Source of the DNA: JADJPF01 sp964492845
Lineage (GTDB): Bacteria; Acidobacteriota; Blastocatellia; Chloracidobacteriales; JADJPF01
Assembly (NCBI GenBank): GCA_964492845.1
Contig: CAZBMZ010000031.1
Coordinates: forward strand, 1-64,000
DNA: 64,000 bases
Reading direction: 5' to 3'
The position numbers and the translations under genes were made by a program. The notes beneath the pieces were generated by a model that ran no database searches, was not told the DNA's origin, and was given only the letters and a program-made list of their open reading frames with translations. Positions 1 to 9,295 of this stretch are shown here, in pieces (the first letter of the stretch is position 1; the number at the start of each line of letters is the position of its first letter).

Positions 1-17
1 TTCCCACACAATCCCAT

Positions 18-788
18 TTAATTCAATACTTTATACACGCTGCGTAAGATCAGTATTAAATTTTTGATTTGGGATAAATAATTACGACTAACACCTACTT
101 TATATCCATTATGTAAAGTTATTTCATAACGTTCTTTGGTAATAGGTGCAATTTCACGTACATAATTAATATTTACAATAGTTTCACGATGTACCCGAAC
201 AAACTTTTTAGGGTCAAGACGTGTTTCTATAGACTTCATTTGATAGTTTGTCCAATAGCGTTCTTTTTCTGTAATTGCATGTAAAAGCTGGCTTTCTATC
301 TCAAAACAGTAGATTTGATCAATTGGTAGGACAAAAATTCTTTGACCCTTACGCCCAACAATACGCGCTAAATATTCTTGTTTTGCTTCTGACCAGGTTT
401 TAATTACAGTTTCTAATTGATTAGTTTGTTGGTTTTCTATTGGTTGTTTAAGCACACGATGAATGCTTTGGGCTAAACGCTCACTGTTAATTGGCTTAAG
501 CAAATAATCTATTGCCCCAACTTCAAAAGCTTTTAAGGCATGTTGATCATAAGCGGTAACAAAAATTAACTTAGGTAAATTTTCTAGGGCTGCTGCTACT
601 TCTAAACCATTTAGCCCAGGCATTTGTATATCTAAAAATACTAACTCTGGGTTAAAATTACGACATTTCTCTAGGGCATCAATACCGTTTACTGCTTCAG
701 CAGCAATTTCTAGCTCTGAAAAGTCTGTTAGTAAATGTCTTAACTCTGAACGACAATGTGATTCATCATCAACAATTAAAACTCTCAT
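18..788 (-). CDS. LytTR-family response regulator
   Basis: Two-component response regulator of 256 residues. The N-terminal receiver domain (about 1-120) shows the acidic pair D7-D8, the phospho-acceptor D53 in FLDIQMPG, T78 in FVTAYD and K98 in LLKP. The C-terminal LytTR DNA-binding domain (about 145-250) shows the typical FVRVHRETIVNI stretch. Proteins of this family bind direct-repeat sites upstream of targets when phosphorylated. It starts 4 bases after the stop of the LytS-type sensor kinase, so the two are almost certainly one transcript and cognate partners. The ATG at 788 is the natural start because the receiver fold begins immediately (MRVLIVDDE). The regulated genes cannot be told from the sequence. 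Confidence 0.95.
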   Translation of the reverse strand: MRVLIVDDESHCRSELRHLLTDFSELEIAAEAVNGIDALEKCRNFNPELVFLDIQMPGLNGLEVAAALENLPKLIFVTAYDQHALKAFEVGAIDYLLKPINSERLAQSIHRVLKQPIENQQTNQLETVIKTWSEAKQEYLARIVGRKGQRIFVLPIDQIYCFEIESQLLHAITEKERYWTNYQMKSIETRLDPKKFVRVHRETIVNINYVREIAPITKERYEITLHNGYKVGVSRNYLSQIKNLILILRSVYKVLN

Positions 789-792
789 AAAT

Positions 793-2664
793 TTATCCTT
801 CTTTTAATTTATCTATTTGGCTTATAGGTAAAGAAAATTTTATAGTTGTTCCTTTTTTAGAATCGCTAAAGATTTCTAAAGTTCTACTATAGCGCATTAA
901 AAGTTGTTGACGGACATTAGAAAGACCTACTCCGTTATTTTCCTTATTGTTTTTAGTAAAACCTACTCCAGTATCAGCAATGGTAAATTCTAGCTCTTGA
1001 TCAAGTTTTAGGGCTTTAATTAGCAGATTTCCGCCTTCAATTTTAGGGCTAAGGCCATGTTTTATAGCGTTTTCTACTAGCGGTTGAAGTAGCATTGGAG
1101 GAATAAATAGTTTTTCTAAATCATTACATAACTGAAAAGTTACTTTTACACGAGACTCAAAACGTAGTTGCTCAATATCTAAATAGGCGCGTAGAAAATT
1201 AATTTCGTCTGCTACACTAACAAAATCACGACGGGAGCTATCTAAAACATATCGATAAACTTCAGACAAGTATTGAACAGCCGAACGTGCTTTATCTGGT
1301 TGGCTACGTACTAGGCTACCTATCAAACTCATACTATTAAAAAGAAAATGCGGGTCTAATTGGGCTTGTAGGGCTTTTAATCTTAAATTATTAGCAATAT
1401 TAATTAATTCTAGTTCCTTGACTTTACTTTCTTGTTGTTCAAGTTGAAGTTGTAAGCGGGAAAGAGTTGTTGCTAGGTTTGTAGCAGCTATTTGAACAAA
1501 TTTTAAGTCCTCACTTAAATATCTTTGGTTTCCGACTATAGGCTCAATATGTAAATAGCCTAAGTATTCTTGTTGGTTAATAATAGGAATATAATTTATT
1601 GCTGGTTTTGGCAAATCTATTTGCTCAGCTTTATAAGAGACATTTTTAGCACGTAAAGCTTTTTTGATACTTTCGCAAACTAATGAAATAGCTTTTTGAT
1701 AGTTAGAGGACGCGCTAAGTTGATTATTTAGCTCAATTAGCAGATCTTGAAAAGGCACACGTCCTAGTAAATAAACATCAACAAAACGATCTAAAATGCC
1801 TTGTAGACGAGTTAAAAGTCCTATGGGTAAGCTAAAAATCACGCTTAAAGCTAAATAAAATAGCAAAGAATGATCACCAAAAGCATTTAGAAAGTATGCT
1901 GTACTGCCATAATATAAGCCAAAAATAGTAGCAAAAAATAATGCTTGAATGCCTCGCTTTACTAGAATATCAAAAAATAAATAAGGTGTATGATAGTAAA
2001 TTAACCAAAAAATTAAAGGTAGTAATGAAATTAAAGCATAGCTATCATAAATACTAGGTAAGGTGTTGCCTTGTAGAGTATGGTAGAAAGCAAGTAATAT
2101 TAGAGTAATAGAAATAGAAAAGCTAATGGGCCAAGAAAGCTTTCCTAATTTACTAGGTGTTTGTCCAGTAAGAGGTGCTAATTTATTAAGTTTGTGGTAG
2201 CAAATAAAGATTGTTAGTAAAGCAATTATTAACCCTGCTAATGCAGCAATTGCGGCAATAGTTGGACTATTAAATCTATCAGATAGGGAAAGGCGAACTT
2301 TGCTAATTAAAATAAAACCATAAAAGTAAAGTTTAGTAGGTCTTAGCCAGCGGTTGATATTTTTTTCACGTTGTCTAATAGCAGCAATATAACAATGAGC
2401 CGTTCCTATAAATACAAAAATTAAAATTGGTCGAGCAAGACCAAAAACAGGAACTTTTCTAAGTATTTTTGGAATAATTTCTAAACTAGGGACTTGGTTA
2501 ATAGTTAAGAGTAAATACCAAACTGACAAGAAGCCCAGAAAAATAACTAATGGTAAATGATGACGTGTTTTATTGACTTGTGATAGAGAAAAAACAAATA
2601 GTAGCCCACAAAAAAGTGAGCTAACTAGTAATAATAAAGAGTTAATAAGAACTTGTTCTGGCAT
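793..2664 (-). CDS. LytS-type membrane sensor histidine kinase
   Basis: Sensor kinase of 623 residues paired with the LytTR regulator just downstream. The first ~290 residues are a run of hydrophobic segments (about eight membrane passes). A GAF-like region follows at about 300-405, then a coiled linker, then the His_kinase domain with phospho-acceptor H439 in LDPHFLFNS. The C-terminal ATPase has PLVENAIKHG (N box) and DTGVGF/GVGLSNV glycine motifs. This arrangement matches the LytS/YehU class, which signals to LytTR regulators. The start has no clear Shine-Dalgarno sequence. Signal unknown. A palindromic element lies just upstream (2673-2700), separating it from the Spy-like gene. Confidence 0.93.
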   Translation of the reverse strand: MPEQVLINSLLLLVSSLFCGLLFVFSLSQVNKTRHHLPLVIFLGFLSVWYLLLTINQVPSLEIIPKILRKVPVFGLARPILIFVFIGTAHCYIAAIRQREKNINRWLRPTKLYFYGFILISKVRLSLSDRFNSPTIAAIAALAGLIIALLTIFICYHKLNKLAPLTGQTPSKLGKLSWPISFSISITLILLAFYHTLQGNTLPSIYDSYALISLLPLIFWLIYYHTPYLFFDILVKRGIQALFFATIFGLYYGSTAYFLNAFGDHSLLFYLALSVIFSLPIGLLTRLQGILDRFVDVYLLGRVPFQDLLIELNNQLSASSNYQKAISLVCESIKKALRAKNVSYKAEQIDLPKPAINYIPIINQQEYLGYLHIEPIVGNQRYLSEDLKFVQIAATNLATTLSRLQLQLEQQESKVKELELINIANNLRLKALQAQLDPHFLFNSMSLIGSLVRSQPDKARSAVQYLSEVYRYVLDSSRRDFVSVADEINFLRAYLDIEQLRFESRVKVTFQLCNDLEKLFIPPMLLQPLVENAIKHGLSPKIEGGNLLIKALKLDQELEFTIADTGVGFTKNNKENNGVGLSNVRQQLLMRYSRTLEIFSDSKKGTTIKFSLPISQIDKLKEG

Positions 2665-2672
2665 AAATTAAT

Positions 2673-2700
2673 ACTGTAGGGACAAACTTGTCCCCACAGT
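2673..2700. repeat. Extragenic palindrome between Spy-like gene and kinase
   Basis: ACTGT (2673-2677) pairs with ACAGT (2696-2700), and GGGACAA (2679-2685) pairs with TTGTCCC (2688-2694). The hairpin has no T-run on either side, so it looks more like a REP-type intergenic palindrome than an intrinsic terminator. It may still limit read-through from the Spy-like gene into the kinase gene. Confidence 0.55.
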
Positions 2701-2712
2701 AGCAAGAAAGCA

Positions 2713-3237
2713 TTATTTCATCAAGTTAGAGTTCATTGCTAAAGCTTGAATATTTTCCTTAAGCTCATCAACTAAAGGATCAATAGCTGTTAAGTCTTTT
2801 AGTGCCACTTGTTTTTGCTCTGGAGTTAAGACTTGAGAAATTTCTGTTGCTGTACGAATACGAAAAACTGTCATTTGAGACGTTAAATTAGCTAGGTCTT
2901 GGGAAAGTGCTTCTACACGAACCAAATCAGGACTGTTTGATAATAATTCTGTGCGCAGTTCTTTACGTTTAGCTTCTAGTTGTTGATGAAATTCTTGGGC
3001 TTGGGGTTTAGCTTGTGTGACAATAGCTTTGATTTGCTGTCTTTGACTGTCTGTAAGGTTAATATCTTTAGCTAAGTTTCGTAACTCATCGCCTATAGCA
3101 AAGACATTTTGTAAAACTGTTGGCATTGAAGGACGGCTGCCAAAACGCGCATTTTCATTAGCAAAAATATTTGTAAAACTAGCAATAGCAATTACTAGGG
3201 TTAATATTAAAGTAGAAATAATAGCTGTTTTTTTCAT
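2713..3237 (-). CDS. Spy/CpxP-like periplasmic protein
   Basis: Small exported protein of 174 residues. An N-terminal signal peptide (MKKTAIISTLILTLVIAIAS, cleavage probably near FANE) is followed by an all-helical charged domain with two LTxxQ-type motifs (LTDSQRQQI and LTPEQKQV), the hallmark of the Spy/CpxP family of periplasmic chaperones and stress sensors. A longer reading from a TTG at 3249 exists, but GGAGG at 3243-3247 sits 5 bases before the ATG at 3237, so the ATG is preferred. The gene is upstream of, and co-directional with, the LytS/LytTR pair, about 50 bases away with a palindrome between. A link to envelope stress sensing is an inference. Confidence 0.8.
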   Translation of the reverse strand: MKKTAIISTLILTLVIAIASFTNIFANENARFGSRPSMPTVLQNVFAIGDELRNLAKDINLTDSQRQQIKAIVTQAKPQAQEFHQQLEAKRKELRTELLSNSPDLVRVEALSQDLANLTSQMTVFRIRTATEISQVLTPEQKQVALKDLTAIDPLVDELKENIQALAMNSNLMK

Positions 3238-3684
3238 AAATACCTCCAAAAGTTTTGATTGAGTTTCTTTAATCTCAACACTGACAACAATATAAACGAA
3301 GGAAATTTAATTTTGAATTTAGATAGTATTTAATGACGATTATTGCTATTTAAGTGACGAAAATAGCAGATTATTAGACTAAAAACTTATGATTTTAGTA
3401 AATATTTTTTGTTTTATACTACTTATGTTAATTGTAAGGAGTTTCTTGTCCAAGTAGGAAGAAGTTTTGAAAACAACAAAATTTCCTCTCCTTATTTTTT
3501 CTAGTAGCAAATCCGACATCACAAAATCCCAGAAACGAACAATTTTGACATTAAAAAGATCTAAATTATTTTAGTTAACTTATACTTAAACAATGAGTTA
3601 GTAGTTTATACTTTGCTGGCATAGAATTTGGTATAACTCTATATGCTTTTGGCTATTAACCTGGCTGTGGAGTAATAAAAGATA
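3238..3684. other. Divergent intergenic region
   Basis: About 450 bases between the Spy-like gene (leftward) and the permease gene (rightward). It must hold both promoters. A TTGACA at 3545-3550 is present but has no good -10 at normal spacing. I see no small gene, no strong hairpin and no repeat. Confidence 0.5.
3243..3247 (-). promoter_or_regulatory. Shine-Dalgarno site fixing the Spy-like start
   Basis: GGAGG on the minus strand, 5 bases before ATG 3237. A TTG-initiated reading from 3249 would begin upstream of this site, so the ATG is the better start. Confidence 0.8.
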
Positions 3685-6099
3685 ATGGAAATCTTTTTAC
3701 GAGACTTACGTTATGCCGTGAGGATGTTAGCAAAAAATCCTGGCTTTACCTTTGTTGCTATAATGGCTTTGGCAATTGGGATTGGAGCCAATAGCGCGAT
3801 TTTTAGTGTTATTAATACAGTATTACTTAAAGAATTGCCTTATAAAGATCCTAATGAACTAGTAATGGTTTGGGAAACTAGTTCTACTATGGAAGAACAA
3901 AAACGTTCTGTATCTTTTCCTAATTTCCTGGACTGGCGAGAAAATAGCCAAGTATTTGAGCATTTATCATCATTTCGTTATTCTAGTCGTAATCGTACTG
4001 ATAGCAATAAAGTTACCCGAATTAATGTTCTTAGGGCTTATTATGATATATTTGAACTATTTAAGATTAATCCAAAACTAGGAAAAACTTTTTCTATTGA
4101 ACATTCCAAACAAGCAAACGCTGATGTTGCTATTTTAAGCTATAAATATTGGGTAGAGAACTTTGATAGCGATGAAACAATTATAGGAAAAACAATTTTT
4201 CTTGATAAACAACCCCTTACCATTATTGGAGTCTTGCCGTCTGACTTTAAGTTTCCACTACGTTTTGATAGTCCTGATATTTGGCTCCCATTAATTGACG
4301 ATTTAGAAGACAAAGAAAGAGACAATTATTATTTATTTGTCATAGGTAGACTAAAAAAAGGCATTAGCTTATCAAAAGCCCAGTTAAATTTAGACACAAT
4401 TGCTAAAGAACTAGAAAAAAAATACCCTGAAACCAATTTTGAACAAGGGGTAAATATTGTAGAACTACGTGAACATATGGTAGGTAAAGTGCGGCCAGCA
4501 CTTTATGCCCTGTTTGGTGCAGTAGTTTTAGTCTTATTAATTGCTTGTGCTAATGTAGCTAATCTTTTACTTGCTAGAGCAGTTACTAGAGAAAAGGAAA
4601 TTGCTGTACGTATTGCCCTAGGCGCAAGTCGTCTTAGGTTAATCCGTCAATTTTTAACAGAAAGTCTTTTACTAGCGGGTTTAGGCGGGCTTTTAGGCTT
4701 GATTTTAGCAATGTGGGGAGTAGACGCATTGCTATCACTTAACCAAAATATTTCCAGACTAGGTAATTTTTCTTTAGATTTTAGAGTTTTGAGCTTTACC
4801 TTTGTTATTTCTGTTATTACAGGGATAATTTTTGGTTTAATTCCTGCTTTACAAACTTCTAATCCAAACTTAAATATTTCACTAAAAGAAGTTAGAAGTA
4901 ATTCTACTAGTCCTAACCGTCAAAGAGTAAGAAATATTTTTGTTGTTTCAGAAATTGCTCTAGCTTTAGCTCTATTAATTAGTTCTGGATTAATGATTAA
5001 AAGTTTCTGGCAACTGCAAAGATTAGACCTTGGATTTGAAAGTAGCAATATTTTAACTGCTAGATTTTCTTTGCCCTCTTCATTAGATGAATATGATGAA
5101 GCTAATAAAAAGACAGCCTTTTTTCAGGAAGTTCTAGAAGAAATCAATAAGCTGGCTCAAGTAGAAAAAGCTGCTTTGACTTCTCCATTACCTTTAGCAA
5201 TGGGTGGGGTGTCTTTATCTCTAGTTATTGAAAAACGACCTCCTAAAATACTTAATCAAGCTCCTTTAATAGCCTGGCATATCATTAGTGAAGATTATTT
5301 TGAAACCTTAAAAATTCCAATGGCTTTAGGACGTGCTTTTACTAGTCAAGATAATGAAAATTCTACAAAAGTAGTAATAATTAATCAGGTACTTGCAGAT
5401 AAGTTTTTTCCTAATGAAAACCCAATAGGGGAGTGGGTAACAATTGGGCTTTATAACACTAAATGCCAAATTATTGGGGTAGTAAGCAACACTAGAAACC
5501 AAATATTTTCCGATCACACAAAACCAGAATTTTATACCCCTTATTTACAAACGCCCTGGAATGAAATGGCTTTAGTAATACGCACTAAGACAGACCCCAA
5601 AGATTTAGTTGCAACCATTCATAACCGAGTTCATGCAATAGATAGAAATATTCCTATTTTTAATGTTAAAACAATAGATGAAATGCTTTCAGATATGATT
5701 TTTGAACCACGTTTTAATACTTTACTTTTAACTTTATTTGCCTTTGTTGCTCTAATACTAGCTTCTATTGGTATTTATAGCGTAATGTCTTACTCTGTTG
5801 GTCAAAGAACTCATGAAATAGGAGTACGTCTAGCTTTAGGTGCGCAAAAACAAGATATTGTTAAATTAGTTGTTACTCAAGGAATTTTACTAGCTATTGT
5901 TGGTATTTTATCAGGAATTGCAATTGCTTATGGTTTAACTAGATTTTTATCAGGACTGCTTTTTGGTGTTAGCTCTACAGATATGCTTACTTTTTTTAGT
6001 GTAACAATGTTTTTATTTTTAATAACAATGCTGGCTTGTTATATTCCTGCTCGTCGGGCTATGCGTGTAGATCCAATGGCTGCACTAAGACGGGAATAA
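3685..6099 (+). CDS. MacB/FtsX-type duplicated permease (ADOP-like)
   Basis: Membrane protein of 804 residues with two MacB_PCD-plus-FtsX units in one chain. There is a membrane helix at about 20-40, a periplasmic domain at about 50-240, FtsX helices at about 270-390, a further helix near 420-440, a second periplasmic domain at about 460-650 and FtsX helices at about 685-795. The conserved EIAVRIALGASRLRL and HEIGVRLALGAQ stretches after FtsX helices and the C-terminal ARRAMRVDPMAALRRE are typical. This architecture without an adjacent ATPase fits the acidobacterial duplicated orphan permeases. Family members are thought to couple cytoplasmic ATP hydrolysis to envelope work or efflux. Substrate unknown. 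GGAG precedes the ATG. Confidence 0.92.
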   Translation: MEIFLRDLRYAVRMLAKNPGFTFVAIMALAIGIGANSAIFSVINTVLLKELPYKDPNELVMVWETSSTMEEQKRSVSFPNFLDWRENSQVFEHLSSFRYSSRNRTDSNKVTRINVLRAYYDIFELFKINPKLGKTFSIEHSKQANADVAILSYKYWVENFDSDETIIGKTIFLDKQPLTIIGVLPSDFKFPLRFDSPDIWLPLIDDLEDKERDNYYLFVIGRLKKGISLSKAQLNLDTIAKELEKKYPETNFEQGVNIVELREHMVGKVRPALYALFGAVVLVLLIACANVANLLLARAVTREKEIAVRIALGASRLRLIRQFLTESLLLAGLGGLLGLILAMWGVDALLSLNQNISRLGNFSLDFRVLSFTFVISVITGIIFGLIPALQTSNPNLNISLKEVRSNSTSPNRQRVRNIFVVSEIALALALLISSGLMIKSFWQLQRLDLGFESSNILTARFSLPSSLDEYDEANKKTAFFQEVLEEINKLAQVEKAALTSPLPLAMGGVSLSLVIEKRPPKILNQAPLIAWHIISEDYFETLKIPMALGRAFTSQDNENSTKVVIINQVLADKFFPNENPIGEWVTIGLYNTKCQIIGVVSNTRNQIFSDHTKPEFYTPYLQTPWNEMALVIRTKTDPKDLVATIHNRVHAIDRNIPIFNVKTIDEMLSDMIFEPRFNTLLLTLFAFVALILASIGIYSVMSYSVGQRTHEIGVRLALGAQKQDIVKLVVTQGILLAIVGILSGIAIAYGLTRFLSGLLFGVSSTDMLTFFSVTMFLFLITMLACYIPARRAMRVDPMAALRRE

Positions 6100-6547
6100 T
6101 TATTAAAATCAATTAAATCAAATAAATACCTGCTATTTTAATCTACATTCTTAATTACTATATAGAAAATGGATTACGTTTAGTAATTAGTGCAATATTA
6201 ACTAAATGTTAATTAATTTGACACTAATAAAAGTTATTTTACAGTGGTATAACCAATTGTAAATAAACTTGTTAGAGTAAATAATATTTATGGTGTATAC
6301 TTGCTATACAATAAAAGTCAAAAAATATTTTTTAAATATTTAAGTTATAGAATAAGCTTTTGATAAATTTCCTGAGATATAACCACTGTGTATTGAATAG
6401 TTTAGAAGCTGATCATTTGTATATCAATCAATAATTTAACTTAGTAAATTATTTTTGGAATAATATTTGCCTAGGTTTATAAGAGAGTAGTCATATCAAA
6501 TTGCAAATTAGAAACCTAATAACCTAAAACCTAGAGGAGCAAATAAA
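6100..6547. other. Promoter region of protease copy 1
   Basis: About 450 very AT-rich bases upstream of the first M4 protease. TTGACA (6218-6223) and TATAAC (6248-6253) are present but 24 bases apart, too far for a standard promoter. The region shows no similarity to the upstream region of the second copy except the last bases around the GAGGAG ribosome site. No gene seen. Confidence 0.5.
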
Positions 6548-8668
6548 ATGCGAAGATACGTATATTTAACAATGTTTTTCTTTGGATTATTTGTAGCAGT
6601 ATTTTCAATAAATAATAATCAAACCCAAGCAGCCAAAAAGACCTTTAACAAGGGAAGCCAACAAGAATTAAGTTTAGCCAAAACTATAAGTTATCAATAT
6701 TTAGCCAAATATACAGAAAATTATGGAATAGATAGTACAAAAGATTTAAGAGTAAGTAATGTAGTGGTAGACGATTTATCAATGGCACACACCAGAATGC
6801 AACAAACCTACAAGGGAGTGCCAGTATTTGGTGGAGAAACAATAGTACACTTAAATTCAGATGGTTCATTATTTAACATAACAGATTCATTAGTATCAAA
6901 AGTAAGCATTAACACAGAAGCAAAATTAACAGAAACAGATGCCTTAACAAAAGCATATGAAGTATTAGGATGTAGTGATTGTTTAACAGCACAACCAAAA
7001 GTAGATATGTTTATACTCAGACATAAAAAGAAAGATCATTTAGTTTATAGAGTACAACTTGAGAGAATTGATGGCAGCGCAGAAACATCAATGCCAGTTT
7101 ATTTTATTGATGCTCACACAGGTAAGAAAGTATGGGAATACAATAACTTACAAACAGCAAGTGCAAACGTTACTGGTACATCCACTTATTATGGAACACG
7201 AACTTTAACAGGTTATCAAAGTGGTACTACTTTTTACCTAGAAGATGTTGTTCGTAAGGTTGGTACTTTTAATTACAACAACACTACTTCAAGCGTTTCT
7301 CGAGCTTCTGACACAGATGGTAACTTTAACGCAACAAACCAAAGAGCTATGATAGATGTTCAATATGGTATTGCTGCAACCTATGATTACTTTAAGAATG
7401 TACACGGTCGCAATGGTATTGATGGTGCAGGTGGCCCAGCCTTTTACACCTCTATTGATGGAGCTACAGGTTTGATTTCCGCTAGAGTTCATTACAGCAC
7501 AAATTATAACAACGCATTTTGGAACGGCCAAAATATGACATTTGGTGATGGAAACGGCACAACCTTTAGTGCATTAACAACCATTGACATTTGCGCTCAC
7601 GAATTATCACACGGAGTAACAGAACGTACAGCAGGATTGGTTTATGCAAATGAATCTGGAGCATTAAATGAATCAATGTCAGATGTTTTTGGTGTAATGG
7701 TAGATAGATCAGTAAGAGGGGAAAGCGCAAACACTTGGAAGATAGGCGAAGAATGCTTTACTCCTAGCAACGGAACAAATGATGCACTGCGTTATATGGA
7801 CAACCCACACTTAGCAGGAAATGGTGGATTTACAAGTGACGACGACCCAGACCACTACACAGAACGCTATACAGGAACAGCAGATAATGGTGGTGTACAC
7901 ATCAATTCAGGTATTCCAAATAATGTATTTTATCTAGTAGCCAAAGGTGGAACACACCATAGAGGCGGCTCAATGACAGGAATAGGAGCAGATAAAGCAG
8001 CAGCAATTTGGTACAGAGCATTAACATCATTTATGACCTCAAGCACCAACTTTGCAGGAGCAAGAACAGCAACATTAAATGCAGCAACAGCCATTTATGG
8101 AACTGGAAGCACAGAATACAATGCAGTATGTAGTGCTTGGGCATTATGCGGAGTAGGAACAAGCTGTACAACTCCACCACCTCCACCACCTCCAACCGGC
8201 GGCGGCGAACTATTAACCAACGGTGGATTTGAAACTAGTTTGACTCCTTGGGTTAAGAGTGGAACAGGAGCATTATACATAGCTAATGGAGCATCTCCAC
8301 ACTCAGGAACTGGTTATAGTTATTTTGGAAATGCAAACAGCAGAACAGGACAAACATATCAACAAATAACAATCCCAAGTGGAGCATCTCCAACACTTAC
8401 ATTTTATTTGAATGTAACATCAGCAGAAACAACAACATCAACTCAGTATGATAGATTGTTTGTAGAATTACGTAGCACCTCTGGAGCATTACTTAAGACT
8501 TTAGCTACCTACAGCAACTTAAATAAAACAGCTTCTTCTACTAGCTACACACTCAGAAGCTTAAGCTTGGCTGGTTATAGCGGTCAAACCGTCCGAGTTC
8601 AATTCCGGGTAGCTACTGATAGAAGTTCTATCACTACCTTCCGTGTTGATACTGCTTCTGTTAAGTAA
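6548..8668 (+). CDS. Secreted M4 (thermolysin-family) metalloprotease, copy 1
   Basis: Zinc endopeptidase precursor of 706 residues. A signal peptide (about 1-28) is followed by an FTP/PepSY-type propeptide (about 45-195) and the M4 catalytic domains (about 215-530). The zinc site is H351-E352-L353-S354-H355 with third ligand E375 in GALNESMSD and catalytic H451 in GGVHINSG, as in thermolysin. A run of seven prolines links to a C-terminal jelly-roll-like domain (about 553-706, beginning LLTNGGFETS) that probably binds carbohydrate or a surface. Expected to be exported and to autoprocess. GAGGAG lies upstream of the ATG and an intrinsic terminator lies downstream. It is nearly identical to the next gene from 6626 to 8607. 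Confidence 0.95.
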   Translation: MRRYVYLTMFFFGLFVAVFSINNNQTQAAKKTFNKGSQQELSLAKTISYQYLAKYTENYGIDSTKDLRVSNVVVDDLSMAHTRMQQTYKGVPVFGGETIVHLNSDGSLFNITDSLVSKVSINTEAKLTETDALTKAYEVLGCSDCLTAQPKVDMFILRHKKKDHLVYRVQLERIDGSAETSMPVYFIDAHTGKKVWEYNNLQTASANVTGTSTYYGTRTLTGYQSGTTFYLEDVVRKVGTFNYNNTTSSVSRASDTDGNFNATNQRAMIDVQYGIAATYDYFKNVHGRNGIDGAGGPAFYTSIDGATGLISARVHYSTNYNNAFWNGQNMTFGDGNGTTFSALTTIDICAHELSHGVTERTAGLVYANESGALNESMSDVFGVMVDRSVRGESANTWKIGEECFTPSNGTNDALRYMDNPHLAGNGGFTSDDDPDHYTERYTGTADNGGVHINSGIPNNVFYLVAKGGTHHRGGSMTGIGADKAAAIWYRALTSFMTSSTNFAGARTATLNAATAIYGTGSTEYNAVCSAWALCGVGTSCTTPPPPPPPTGGGELLTNGGFETSLTPWVKSGTGALYIANGASPHSGTGYSYFGNANSRTGQTYQQITIPSGASPTLTFYLNVTSAETTTSTQYDRLFVELRSTSGALLKTLATYSNLNKTASSTSYTLRSLSLAGYSGQTVRVQFRVATDRSSITTFRVDTASVK
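6626..8607 (+). repeat. Long direct repeat, left copy (pairs with 9374-11355)
   Basis: About 1.98 kb for which I found no base difference from 9374-11355 (offset 2748). Substitutions cluster immediately outside both ends while the reading frame continues, which fits gene conversion between older paralogues. Identity was compared by eye, not aligned. Confidence 0.8.
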
Positions 8669-8700
8669 GTATTTTTTAAGCGTAACTTATTTTAATAAAA

Positions 8701-8727
8701 GGCTAGAGTAATTGCTCTAGCCTTTTT
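8701..8727 (+). terminator. Intrinsic terminator after protease copy 1
   Basis: GGCTAGAG (8701-8708) pairs perfectly with CTCTAGCC (8715-8722) across a 6-base loop and is followed by five T residues. It sits about 30 bases after the stop codon. Confidence 0.9.
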
Positions 8728-9295
8728 ACTTTTATTGGATGTTTAATTTAATGTATATCCTGTATACATCTATTAATTTAAGTTTTTTTATAAAATCCTA
8801 GTATGTTTCTTCAGCATATTTACTGTTAATAAAATAACTGCTGCAAATAAATTTATAATGTCATATAAACCCTTTATTTAGAAATAAATACAGCATTTAT
8901 AACATCGCCTAACCTAATATATCAAAATCAAATAGATTTATATACCAACCCATTGTCAAGTAACTTGACAGTAGTAATTTTTGTTTACACTCTTATAACT
9001 ATAAGATAAACAATAAGTTATGCTTATAGAGTTATTTACTATATAGTTAGTATACAGAATATTTTATATTATTTTTCCTTATAGCTATATTTGAGGAGTT
9101 TGTAAAATATTTGCAACTAATTTCCAGTCAAAATAACTTATTGATACTAAAGAGGTTTAGCTAACAATATTTATTTAAAATATAAATCAATATAGGTTAT
9201 AAAATTTTATTTGGCATAAGCTTTGCCATTACCTAAAGCGCAAATCAAATTAAAATCCATAACCTGCCGTAAAAGCATCGAGGAGCGAAATAAAA
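8728..9295. other. Promoter region of protease copy 2
   Basis: AT-rich spacer between the terminator of copy 1 and the start of copy 2. The one notable element is the inverted repeat at 8954-8970. No coding potential or other repeat seen, and no recognisable similarity to the region upstream of copy 1. Confidence 0.5.
8954..8970. promoter_or_regulatory. Operator-like inverted repeat upstream of protease copy 2
   Basis: TGTCAAG (8954-8960), spacer TAA, CTTGACA (8964-8970): perfect 7-base arms. The right arm contains TTGACA, a consensus -35 hexamer, so a bound protein could block or recruit polymerase. No equivalent was found in front of copy 1. Function inferred only from symmetry. Confidence 0.4.

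Noticed and set aside
3545..3573. Promoter with TTGACA upstream of the permease gene
   Set aside because: The hexamer 17 bases downstream (ATTTTA) is a poor -10 match.
6218..6253. Promoter TTGACA ... TATAAC upstream of protease copy 1
   Set aside because: Spacer is 24 bases, outside the functional range for sigma-70 promoters.
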